From Glomus cerebriforme (lineage: Eukaryota > Glomeromycota > Glomeromycetes > Glomerales > Glomeraceae), in NCBI GenBank assembly GCA_003550305.1, contig QKYT01000124.1, positions 8,832-57,220 on the forward strand: a stretch of 48,389 nt of DNA, read 5' to 3'. The notes below the pieces were generated by a model. It saw nothing but the letters and a program-made list of their open reading frames with translations. It had not been told where the DNA came from and made no database searches. The translations under genes and the position numbers were made by a program. This document shows, piece after piece, positions 10,025 through 21,912 of the stretch (its first letter is position 1; the number at the start of each line of letters is the position of its first letter).

Positions 10025-13000
10025 TTAAAGAATCATTAATACTGAAGTTACCAATAATTTTCCAGCCTGATCTGCCGTAATTTTACATTGACTCCAAACA
10101 TTAACCATTTCTTTACGTGTCAAATTTGATAAGGGTGTAAAATCAGAATTTCCATTTGAATTTAAACCTGCGTAATTAGTTTCAAATAATGCTTGTCTTA
10201 GAAAATATCTGACAGCATGAATTAAATCTAGTTCAACATCCGAGGGCCTAGAATAAAACAATGGATATTGAATCGAATTTATATGTACATGCCATCCGCC
10301 AATCGCGCTATTATTTTCTACTTTATTCGCAAAGTAAGCGAGAATCGTGTCACCGATATTATTCCTAGCCGCTAAAGGTCCTATTAGACACGTAATATGT
10401 TCTGCAACATGTGAATTCCCATAATCTACAGCTAACAACTTTCCGGCACATATTGAATAACGTTTATGTTCACCGCTGTCAATTATCAGCGGGAAGAATA
10501 GAGATGTTTTGGATGGATAAACTCTTGTTGATCTTGAACGAAATATCGGAGAAAGCCCAGTGGCAGTTTCTGAGCATCCAAAAACTCCTGAAAAACGTAA
10601 TTTTTTTGTGTCTTCCGAATATAATGCGTTTGCTGCGTTATGACCGGTAGAATTTCCTAATCCCTCAGTCCAAATACCATTTTTGACAGTTCTAAATTTT
10701 TGTGCCAGAAAAACGGCATCTGGTAGTGCCGGTTTATTTCTATCACGGGAATGTGTCCATATAGGTTTAGCAGGCTTTACAAATTCAATATAACAAGATT
10801 CAAACTCTCTTTGTGATTTAGTGTCAGGATGAACTATTTTATGTACGACACCGATGTCCTTTTCTAATGCTTCTATCATAACTTTTTTTGGTGGGAGAAC
10901 TTGAGCTGAGAATTCAATTGTATGATTCCGGTTAAATTCTTTTGGGCAATCTTTAAAGACGCGATTGTCTTGACCCGGAATAACACAAAACAAGTTTTGA
11001 TGAAAAGCTGCCGTCAATAAGATTGTCAATAAAGTAACATTGGGTTCTCTTTTCAGCTTAACCGGTCTTGTGGATATTTCATATGTTCTATTAAATACAT
11101 TCATCCAAGGGTTTAAAGATGATCGCACATGGTTTGATATTTGATGAACAGGCGTACCTAATTTTGTATGATAATGTGTCCTAGTTCTGTGAGCGTTAAT
11201 TATAGGTATTTCTTGGATCTCGTTAATTTCCGTTTTATTAGATGTTTCATCATATGCAGCAATATCCAAAATTCGAATCGCCTGATCAATATTATGCATT
11301 GAATCGCTTTCAGATTCTTCATTTATTTCAAATCCATTTATTATACTGCGATTTCTGCGAATCTTATCTCTTTCTTCTTTAGTTGGCGGAGAACAAATGC
11401 CTATATAAGCTAATGATTCTCGGATTGATATTACCAAATCTTGTATCTCTCTCATCCAATATAAACTAATAAATTGCTTTTGACACCATGATAATTCTTT
11501 AGATAAATCGAATTTATTATCGTGTTGTGTTGTCTCTTCCCAATATAAATAACCGCGTAAATGGGATATTAAATCTGAACCACCCTGAAGAGGACAATCA
11601 TCTGGTAAATCAAGAGAAAATCGTTTCAATGCTGCACAAATTTGTATCTCTTGATTTAGTGGCTGGACTATTACACCTCGATTTTGTAATATTGCTAATA
11701 ATTCAACCGTTTATCTTAATATTATATACAAAGATATATTTTATTAGTTTATAAAGACAAAAATTTAGAAATACATACCAGCAATAATCATAGTGTCGTA
11801 TAATGAACCGAAAATAGCACCATATACGACTAATAATCCAGAATGAAGATCCAACGGTAATTGTGCAAGGACTGTTCCAAGTCGAGTCACTTCATATTCG
11901 TATGAAACTACGCTTCCTTGAACCCAATCATCTACTTCCTTTGCAATTTCATTAGATTTAATGACAGCACCAGTTGCTTCCAAATCTTCAATTGCATAGT
12001 CAACAGCCGTATCATCCGGAGGATCAAGACAGTGTGATAATAATTCACGAGGATCACCAAGATTCGCATAAATAGATCTCAAAAGCAAAGAATTAAGTGG
12101 TGTTCTCCTCATTTCTGGATTTCTTTCATCATTTAATCTGTCATAAAATTGTTTCGGTACGAATCGATAAATCTATAAAGAATAAATTTTACATTAATAA
12201 CGATTAATTAGATCGACTAGAGGTTTAAAATAATTAAATACCACTCCCGGTCCTACTCTTCCTGCTCTACCTCTTCGTTGTTCAGCACAATCTTTACTTA
12301 TCCATTGTTCATTCAAACTATAAGATCGTGTTGTCTTGTCATAATGCACATCTTTACGTAAACAGCTGTCAAATATGACTCTCACGTCTGGTACTGTAAT
12401 TGAACTCTCAGCAACATTTGTTGCCAGAATAATCTTAATAAAATAATATTTAAAAGTTAAACATTTTTTTTCTAAAAAAAAAAAAGTAGAACAATAACTT
12501 AAAAAATGAATTATACTTTTCGGCAACCATATCGAGGACGTTGCATAACCATACATTGTTCGTCAATAGTAACAGTTGAATGTAGTTTAAATATTGTGAA
12601 CCCAGGGAAATAAGGATTCATCATTCTAAAAATATAAGGATATGAAATGGGTAATTATTTTATTATTATTATTAAAATTAACATCTAATAAATACCGCTG
12701 CTGTTCACCAAGTATCATTAATTGATCCTCCTAATAATTGACAGTGTATTTCTTCATAAGAAATAATTTATATTATATATTTATAATACAAAAAATATCT
12801 TTACCATTTCAGCAATTATAGCAATTCCCGACACAAAAACAAGAAATGCGTTATCAACTGGTGAATCAATGTGACATCGAAATATCCAGTTTATAAAAAT
12901 GTCGCGACGCTCTTGCATCATAGATGGTTTTTTAGGATCGTTCAATACAAGTTTCTGATATGATTCAGATACATCCAATCCTTGACAAACATCTTCTAAG

Positions 13001-14508
13001 TAAAAAACATCAACAGGAAAAGTTTTTGCAGGAATGTCAACCCAAGGAATTTGCGAAACAAATCCATCGTTTTCAGTCTCAAATTCGCGAAAATATTTCG
13101 TGAATTTTTGTACATTCATGGTAGCCTAATGGAAAATAGCATCAAACCTTGACCAAATTACGTCAACATAATAATGGTCAAAAATTTATATACTCACTGA
13201 CATAATAATCAACTTTAATGTTGGATTTTCTCTTAGTATAACACAAAGATGTGCCATCATTAAATCATCATCAACATTACGTTCATGAATCTTTTAAAAT
13301 GAAAGGTCATGTTCAAATTTATTTTCTTATAGAAGTTCAATTGGTTAATTAAAAATCGGTATACCTCATCCATAATAACATGAGTATAGGAATTTAAATA
13401 TCGATCCGCCTTTAACATTTCTAATAGGATCCCTGTCGTGACATAACGTAATCTGGTAGATGCAGAAAACCCTCCTTTACCTCCAATATGATATCCCACC
13501 TGACCATGGAGTGGAGTTCCCCGTTCAGATGCGACACGATGTGCAAGAGAAGTTGCTGCTATACGACGCTGAGAAAAAAGTATTATAAACTTCCATTGCA
13601 TAAAAAAAAAAAGATTGAATTATGAATTATATTACCGGTTGTGTACAGATTATATTGACTGGAACACATCTTTGTAAACAATCATCCAATATGTATTGTG
13701 GAACTTGCGTTGACTTCACAATATTATAATAGAATTAGAACTAATTAGAATATAAAATTTGGTTCTTTAAATAATTATAAATATTAATGATATTTAATAA
13801 TACCTTTCCGCAACCTGTACTTCCACTTAAAACAATTACTCTGTTTTTTCGAATAATACTAACAATATCCTCCTTTCGTGATTCAATTGGAAGTTTTGTT
13901 CGTTTTATTTTAGGAATCCAAGCAGATCCATCAATCACATGAGATACAGGAGGTGAGAATTCTTTAGTTGAAGGTTTATACTTTTTGATATTTAACGTTT
14001 GAACAGCAAGTTTGTGAGGATCACCCAACGGACATGGGTGTGACTTTAAAAATGAATATGTTGGCTTTTCATTGTTCGAATAATCTGACATTGCTGTAAA
14101 CATAGATACATTTGATGAACCAATCGATTCGATAATCTCAGGCGTTTTTCCTTTATTCGTAATTTCAGGTGAACTATTATTAGCTATTTTTTTAAGCAAA
14201 GTAAGCCTGATTTGTTCGCGCCTCAACTTTTCGAGATCTATTATTGATTCTTCGCTTGAACTATAGCTTTCCTCGTCAGAAAACTCGTCAGAGTCAGAGG
14301 AAGACGACGAGCGAGTATAGTCTACCTGTGTAAAAAGTTCATAGGTCGAATCTGAATCATTATTATGAATTTTTATAAAATTTATAGCTTCTGCATCTTC
14401 TGTGTCATGGTAAGCATAGCTAGTAGACTTTTCGGCAATAGTTCTTGAAGAATCTTCATTAGCTGACAAGTGTGAGCCAAAATACCAATCTGAATCATGT
14501 TCCGCCAT
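10025..14508 (-). CDS. DEIH-box RNA helicase, TDRD9/spindle-E-like
   Basis: A superfamily 2 RNA helicase that couples ATP hydrolysis to RNA remodelling. I join ten exons: 14508-13804, 13713-13636, 13568-13365, 13290-13198, 13125-12805, 12730-12696, 12625-12517, 12433-12242, 12172-11779, 11694-10025. This gives 1266 residues with one open frame. Residues 1-200 are acidic and Ser-rich. The helicase core has GSTGCGKST (from 229, split by an intron), TQPRR, DEIH (328-331), SAT (360-362), TNVAES and QRRGRAGR (567-574). An HA2-like region follows, then a long C-terminal half from about 715. The piece after HA2 keeps a TDRD9-like order (a hydrophobic AAF segment, then an extension near an LPP motif). 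I see no convincing Tudor domain. Family placement by eye is moderate; helicase identity is certain. ACGCGT lies 22 nt before the ATG. Confidence 0.9.
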
Positions 14509-14943
14509 TTTGAAATATGGAGAACTTTGAACGCGTCTGTGTTAAAATCTACGTAGTACAACCATAAGTCTAAATGTCTGTGAAAAATATCCAAATGTTC
14601 GATACTAATTGGCCAAATATATATACTATTGTTCAATCAATTAGCAGTTAGGTCCTACACTGTTGTTACTTATGCTAATCGATCTTATGTTTTTGATGTT
14701 CAGCTACTTTATGCGTTTTAGCATGATTTTGAAATATTTGAATCTATGATAATCAGATTAACATTATGACAAATCAAGCTGAGTAAATACAATGACAAAT
14801 CAATATAATCAATATAAATTTTTCTTATTTGATAATGGTATAATGATTGCAGATCTTTGGTATTTATCACGTGATTGCTTGATATAAAAAAATTTCGATT
14901 TTTTTTTTTACTTTTAGCTTGCATTATTGTTAATCATAAACTA
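14509..14943. promoter_or_regulatory. Divergent promoter, helicase (-) and RIB1 (+)
   Basis: This 435-bp spacer lies between two start codons that point away from each other. It holds ACGCGT at 14531-14536, 22 nt from the helicase start, and the E-box-like palindrome CACGTG at about 14868-14873 on the RIB1 side. A T-run followed by TTTTAG (up to 14918) could be an acceptor if RIB1 has an upstream leader intron. Confidence 0.45.
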
Positions 14944-16089
14944 ATGGGCTTTCACAATACTGAAGAAACAATATTTACTCAGCCACTTGATGTTTCCACT
15001 TATAATGCCTCTTCGAAAACAGAAACTACGGCAATAATAACTAAACCACCAATGCCCATTACAAATGTGACTTCAACAAAATGTTCTTCGACAACAGCTT
15101 CCATTAAAAAAAATTTTACAAATGGACTAACAAATAATAGGCATTTATTTCGAACGTCTGATGCTATTAAACCGCCCTCGGCTATACCACCTACTTCTTT
15201 TTTTAAAAACAATAATTCTGTTAAAGTGGAATGCCAAGTGCGAGCGCGTATTCCGACTTCTACTGGAGAATTTTTTCTCCACCTTTATAGAAATAATCGA
15301 GATAACAAAGAACATTTAGCAGTTGTATATGGTGATAATATTCGAAGTAATAGTTTAGATGCTCCTCGACCAGGAGAAAGTGAAATGGATAGGATCGTAA
15401 GGGGAGCATATAGGGGTAGGTTAAAACCTGGTCAAATAAAATCAGAAGATATTAATGATGATTCCAATATATCATCGATAGAGTTTCCACCACCTTTAGT
15501 CAGAATTCATTCTGAATGCTTTACTGGAGAAACGGTTCATAGTGCAAGATGTGATTGTGGTGAACAATTGGATGAAGCAATGCGACTAATACAGTTGGAA
15601 GGTCATGGAGTTGTTATATACTTGAGACAGGAAGGCAGAGGAATCGGTCTTGCAGATAAATTGAGGTAAATAAAAATTAATTATTGTTTTTTTATAATTC
15701 TTTTCTTCCATTATTTACTGAGTTATATTATTATTTTTATTAGAGCATATAATTTACAGGATTTAGGGCATGATACAGTAACAGCTAATCTTTTTTTAAA
15801 ACATCCACCCGATCTTCGTAATTATGATGTTGCAACAAAAATTTTAGAAGATCTTAATTTGTCTAACATTCGGTTATTAACAAACAACCCTGACAAAATT
15901 GAACAAATCGAAGATGCTGGAATTAAAGTTATTGAACGCATTCCAATGGTTCCTATTGCATGGCAAAAAAGTCATGATCCCAAACGCATTGGAAACGAAG
16001 TAGATCAATATCTAAAGGTAAAGGTGGAAAGAATGAGACATTTATTAAATATACCTGAAACATTACTACACATTTATAGAGCTAGTTAG
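14944..16089 (+). CDS. RIB1: GTP cyclohydrolase II
   Basis: It opens GTP to the pyrimidine precursor in the first step of riboflavin synthesis. Two exons, 14944-15665 and 15744-16089, give 355 residues. The zinc site is [15 protein letters not shown] (cysteines near 192, 203 and 205). The signature [20 protein letters not shown] follows, and NIRLLTNNP with the downstream helix completes the fold. There is no DHBP synthase half, so this is the monofunctional fungal type. Residues 1-90 are a Ser/Thr/Pro-rich, poorly conserved leader. I chose ATG 14944 because no ATG lies upstream in frame before a stop; only a TTG at 14875 extends the frame. A spliced 5' leader is possible. The 3' end faces LSM8. 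Confidence 0.93.
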
Positions 16090-16437
16090 AATTAGAAAAA
16101 TAATTAATAATTGTTTTAAATTATTTAAGTGTATCTTTCAACCATGATTGGTTTAGAATTAATTATTTTTTCTTAATTTTTTACTAAATTTAATATATAC
16201 AGTTTGCATTAATTCTATTTAATCCAAATTTTTTAATCCTGATTTAATATATAATAAATATTTCATTATGATAGTCTAAGATCCTCCCAAACTTCAAAAA
16301 AAAAATTTTTTTTCCCTTTTTTTGCTACTATTATGCATGTTAAATTTATTATTTGCCTTGTTATATATACAAATATAATTCTCATCAAATAAAGAAAATT
16401 TTCTTTTCTATTAAATGGAATCTTCGTCTAAAAAAAT
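16090..16437. other. Convergent spacer between RIB1 and LSM8
   Basis: AT-rich 3' flanks of two convergent genes. AATAAA-like words occur on both strands (for example ATAATAAATA near 16251). No gene is seen. Confidence 0.6.
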
Positions 16438-16966
16438 TCAACGTCTAGAAATATCAGTAATAGGAGCTGCTCTAATCTCAGAAAGATCTATAGATGCATC
16501 TCGTTCTTGATCCAATTCGCCAATCAAGCATCTATTTCCATAATTTAAAAATAGTTAATAAAAAGAATCATTTTATACGTTTGTTACATACATTTAATTA
16601 CAAATAATACATTACATATTGTCTCCTCGTATTATATATAATCCAAGAGCTACTCTTTCAACTCCTTCAGTTTCTGAAAAAATACGTTCATGACATCCGG
16701 ATAGGATCACATTCGTAGTTTGATCAAACCCTTTTAAAGTTCCCTTTATTAAATGAATGTTTTTTTTTAAAAAAAAAACTTATTAATTCAAAATAAATAA
16801 ATTAAATAAATTTATACCACTATGACTCGTCCATCGGAAGTGATTACTTCAACCGTTACTAAAAATATTACATTTGTAAAAACAAAATATCATAAAATTA
16901 GAAAATACATAAAAACAAAAAAAAATATTTAAACATACAATCAACATATTTCTGCAAATCAGTCAT
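16438..16966 (-). CDS. LSM8: U6 snRNA-associated Sm-like protein LSm8
   Basis: LSm8 defines the nuclear LSm2-8 ring that binds the U6 snRNA 3' end and supports splicing. Four exons, 16966-16939, 16858-16818, 16743-16616 and 16531-16438, give 96 residues, the same length as the human protein. Sm motif 1 reads EVITSDGRVIVGTLKGFDQ with NVIL. Sm motif 2 is seen as GLYIIRGDN. The C-terminus CLIGELDQERD matches LSm8 rather than LSm1 or other ring members. The first exon is only 28 nt. ACGCGT lies 28 nt before the start codon. No single exon is longer than 43 codons, so the gene is easy to miss. Confidence 0.94.
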
Positions 16967-16994
16967 CTTTGAGATAAAAATTTTAAAAGCTTCG

Positions 16995-17000
16995 ACGCGT
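16995..17000. promoter_or_regulatory. ACGCGT palindrome 28 nt before LSM8 start
   Basis: A perfect ACGCGT lies just upstream of the LSM8 ATG (gap 16967-16994). The same word sits at nearly the same distance before the helicase and dUTPase genes. It matches the MCB/MBF core of other fungi. Function here is inferred. Confidence 0.45.
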
Positions 17001-19640
17001 TTTTTTTTATAAAATTTTTAAATATGAAAAAAATTTCGTTTTTATTATGCTAACTGTAATGATTAATATTCTAGAATGATCGGCAATTACATCATAGATT
17101 TATTATTTACATATCATTTTCTTTTTTATTTTATTTTAGAAATAAAACTTTTCAGTTTTTTATAATAATAAATAAATTAATTGTTTAAATAAATTTATAT
17201 ATTATTAAAGATTTAAGTTTTTAGAATATAAATAACAAATATTTTTATATGTTTCAAGCTCATTTAAGATCCAATTCTAATATCTTAAAAGAAGATTTGA
17301 ATAAACTGAAATAAACCAATAGCATAAATTATTAAGAGTTGTAGAAAATTAATAAAGAATTTATTAAGAAATAGTATACTATAGTTTTAAATAAAAAAGA
17401 CATTGATAAAATAAATAAAAAAAAAGCAGAAAAATTTTCATTTTAATAGATAATATTATCTTTTTAAAACTATAAATATATATATATATAAAAAATTAAA
17501 AAAATTTAGTAAAATACTTATAAAATAATAAATAGTAATAATTAATAATTTTAATAAATCTAAGATTAAATAAATTAAAAAGTTTGTTAAATATAAGAAA
17601 GAAAAAGTAAATATTCAACAATAATAAAGTTAAATATAGCCAAAATTATCAGTTATTTTTGAATTTTAATTAAAATTAAATAATTTGTTATTTTTAGCTT
17701 AAAATTTATGTTATTTAAACTTAAAAAAAAAGATTATATTAAATAAACTTTCTAATTACAGTAATTATAATTTTTATGCAATTATATATTTATAAATAAG
17801 ATTATTATTATTTTTTTTAATAAATTAATTAAATTTATTTTTCATTTAGATAAGTTATTTACCTCTTAAATTTAGTATAGTCAGATTTTATATAATTATT
17901 TTCTATATAATCATATCTTTTTATAAGTATCTATTTTTATGTAATTGATTTAAAATTAATTAAAAAATTTTTTTTAATTATATACATATTATAATCATTA
18001 TTAGAAAATGGTAAACTATTGTTAAGTTTGGAGTAAAAGTAGTTTGATTATTTAACATATGATGAAAACCAATAACATGATATTATTACATAACAAAAAC
18101 CAATAATCTATTAACTCAAAAATTGAGCGGAGAAATTTAGATATTTTGAGTCAATATGTATAGAATTATATGATCCTTTATTACATTCTGAACTAATCAT
18201 TAAAAATAACTATAATATATATATTAGTTTTATTAATATAAAAATTTTTTTATAATCACATAATTTCTGATTGGTCATAAATTTTTAATGATCATTTAAT
18301 TTTGCATAGTATTTACTTTTAGTAAAAAATTTTTATTATAATTTATGTATAAATTGTTGATTTAAAATTAATTAATTTTTAATTTATATATCCTTTCTTT
18401 ATAAAATTATTTTATTTTATTTTTATTATAATAGTAAATATAATAAAGGTTATAATTTTAATATAATGGATCTGGTGATTATAGAGGAATTTGACTGTAT
18501 ATTCATAATTTTCAGCCAGAGATTTTAATAGTAAAATTTAATAAAAATATTTAATTTTATAATTTAACTCTTATTTAAAATTTGCAATTTTGAAGCTAAT
18601 ATATAAGAGATAGCTAAAAATATTAATTTTTAAAAGTTTAATTAATAAAATTATATAGATAAACTTCAAATTATAGGTATTAATAAATTTATATACAATA
18701 TAAATTTGCCTTATTAATTATTAATAAAAATTTTTCTATTAGCAAATTAATTATTTAATTATAAATTTTTAATTTTAAATAATTATTATATATAGTTTAT
18801 TTTAAATTAATTATTTTTTAATTAAGTAATTAAAAAAAAATTATTTTATTAATATAGTTTTTATCTTTTATAAAATAAATATGTGATTTACAATTTTTAA
18901 AATAGAAAAAGAATTGGATTTAATATAATAATACTAGTAATACTTAATAATAGTATGAATATATGATATAATGTATATGTAAAATATATTGATTAATACT
19001 AACATTTTAACCCCTTTAAAATGATTCAGAATAACTTTATAATATTAATACTAAATGACAATTCAGAAAAAAAAAATATAATAATGACTTTTTATTAGTT
19101 ATTTATTTAAAATCATTACCCATATCTGATATATAATAAATATTCTTTAACTGTTAATTGGTTTCTAGTAGTAATTTTTTTTTAACAATTAAAGATTCAT
19201 TAGTCAAAAAATAGTAATTGTGAACATTGGTCTAAATCTATTAAAAATAAAATACTCATTATTCTTAATTCTGATAGGAATTATCTGATTAAAATTAGCA
19301 CGAAAGTAAAATTCTATTCTTTTATTAAAAAAATTTACGATAAAATAAATTCCTCACTTCTTGAAATAAAAGAGGTCAAAGAATAGCTATTTAAAATGTA
19401 GACGGTATTTCTACATTAATTTCGACAAGTGAATGGGAAAACAAAGTATATATGTGTTATATTGTTACACATGGCTTTTACGTGGATATCGTCAAAAAGA
19501 GTTGGATTGTTGCACGGATATATGTAACATTACAATCATCTCAATAAGGAATAGACTAAGTGGGCAAAGATTTTTTTAAATATTACTGCATAGTGCATAA
19601 TGGATCACATCCCCGATTTAAATAATTCCCTAATTCCTCT
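17001..19640. other. Gene-free AT-rich region
   Basis: About 2.6 kb of very AT-rich sequence with simple AT runs (for example a TA repeat near 17475). No supported frame, RNA gene or TIR pair was found. From about 19380 the composition becomes less extreme toward the H2B promoter. Confidence 0.7.
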
Positions 19641-19676
19641 TAGAATACTATTTATATAATAATTTTATAACACCTG

Positions 19677-19758
19677 ACGCGTATGGCACAGCAATAACGC
19701 GTATTGTAAACACACCCTAAAAATTGTGATTCACCCCAAAAAAAAACTATTATAAAAT
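19677..19758 (+). promoter_or_regulatory. Histone H2B promoter: two MCB boxes and TATA box
   Basis: Two ACGCGT palindromes, 19677-19682 and 19697-19702, lie 20 bp apart. TATAAAATA at 19751-19759 is about 135 bp before the ATG, leaving room for a leader that starts near 19785. Tandem MCB boxes would fit S-phase expression of a histone gene. The sites are seen; the binding factor is inferred from other fungi. Confidence 0.55.
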
Positions 19759-19892
19759 AAGGGACCTACCAACTTTTAATTCTTCAACCTTTTCTTCACG
19801 TTTGTTTTTTCACGAACTATTAAGTGTCAATCTCGTAAAAATTTTCACGAATATTTTAAAAATAACTGAAAATAACTGAAACTTAACTCAAA

Positions 19893-20590
<698 letters not shown>

Positions 20591-21800
20591 AAGATATTAT
20601 AATGAATCATATACTTACAGGAATAAAAAAAAATCTGCGGGAGGAATATTATATACTACTTTTATAGCTATGCGATGAATTTTTAATATTCAATTTTTTT
20701 TTTTAATTCGAGGTATAATATAGGATTTTATTTTTCATGTTTTTTTTTCAATTTTTCTTAACAAGTTCACACTCACATTATTTTCTTTTTCGTAATCATG
20801 CTTTATGAGGATATTCCTAATTTAAATGATTATGTATGTACAGCTTTTATAGTATGTTTCTATTCTTTTTCGTCTCCTTCATAATGATTTTATTTCTTTT
20901 ATTTGGCGGGTTAAAAAAAGGATTCAAAAGAAACATGCGCTTATAATAAAATAACTGATAAACATCTTTTTGCTTGAAAAATATTCAATTTTCCAATATA
21001 AATAAAAACTTTGTTAAAGATACAATAATTAGAGCAATATTTTTAGTAATAAAACAATTAGAAGTCTAGAATATATAATTAAGCATTGTTTCGATAATTT
21101 TGATCCATAAATTGTACGGTATCTCTTTTGTCTGATCATACTGCATGGATTCACTCAAGTATATGACCAGTATAACATTAACAAAGTTCATGATATGCAT
21201 ATAACTATTTAAAATTCCTTTACAATATCTATTTGCTAAAAAAAAACTCAAGATCGAATCACGGGATCAATAGAAGCTACTCCCTAGTCAGGTGTGTGAT
21301 GAGTGATGAATAAACCACCAATCAGTGTGCTACACGGGATTTTCACGTGATATAGAATAGTCACGTAAAAAAATATTTTTACTGACAAATGACAATATTC
21401 GAGTGGTTGATCTTAAACTATTAAATATAATATTCTCGTGTAACTTGTTAATCAGGAATCAGGAGCTGGATTTGCTGGATTTGAACTTCTCCTCAAATTG
21501 TGAGAAAATGAAAAAAGTGAAAATCTTTCAATATAAAAGAATCTTTGTTCAATAAATTTGTAAATCCGAATCTAAAGTTTTATTTATATTATATAGTAAG
21601 ACCAACAAATGCTGTAAAAATGCTTTTCAAGGAAAAATCAAAAATGTTAAATCTGCAAGATGCGGCACGAGGTAGGACGTAAACATATTGCAAAATGCTA
21701 ATTTTGGAAATTGTTTTCCATTGTATAAATATACAGTACTTTGTTTATATGTTTTTTTTATGTCATATTTAATTAAAGTTAGAAAAGTAGGACCATGCAT
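20591..21800. other. H2B 3' flank and spacer to kinesin
   Basis: No supported gene. A 61-codon minus-strand frame (21066-21251) has no recognisable domain. A CACGTGA/TCACGT pair lies near 21344-21366. TATATATAAAG at 21805-21815 is the likely kinesin TATA box. Confidence 0.55.
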
Positions 21801-21912
21801 ATACTATATATAAAGTACCGAGTTCACGGATCAAACTTTTAAAGTGTTCCACATTTCCCTAGCTAAATAATACTTAGGCGGAGCTTTCATTATTATTTTC
21901 TTTTTTTCAATT

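Noticed and set aside
10025..11694. Tudor domain suggested by AVDYGNS in the helicase C-terminal part
   Set aside because: The short VDYGN match stands alone. The expected beta-barrel spacing and aromatic residues around it are not evident, so I did not call a Tudor domain.
10411..11754. Plus-strand open frames opposite the helicase
   Set aside because: They are antisense shadows of the long last helicase exon, with no domain and no splice support.
14382..15212. Open frames in the helicase/RIB1 spacer and antisense to RIB1
   Set aside because: They overlap real start regions or the RIB1 leader in other frames and have no recognisable content.
21066..21251. 61-codon minus-strand frame between H2B and kinesin
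   Set aside because: No domain, no conserved motif and ordinary composition for a chance frame.
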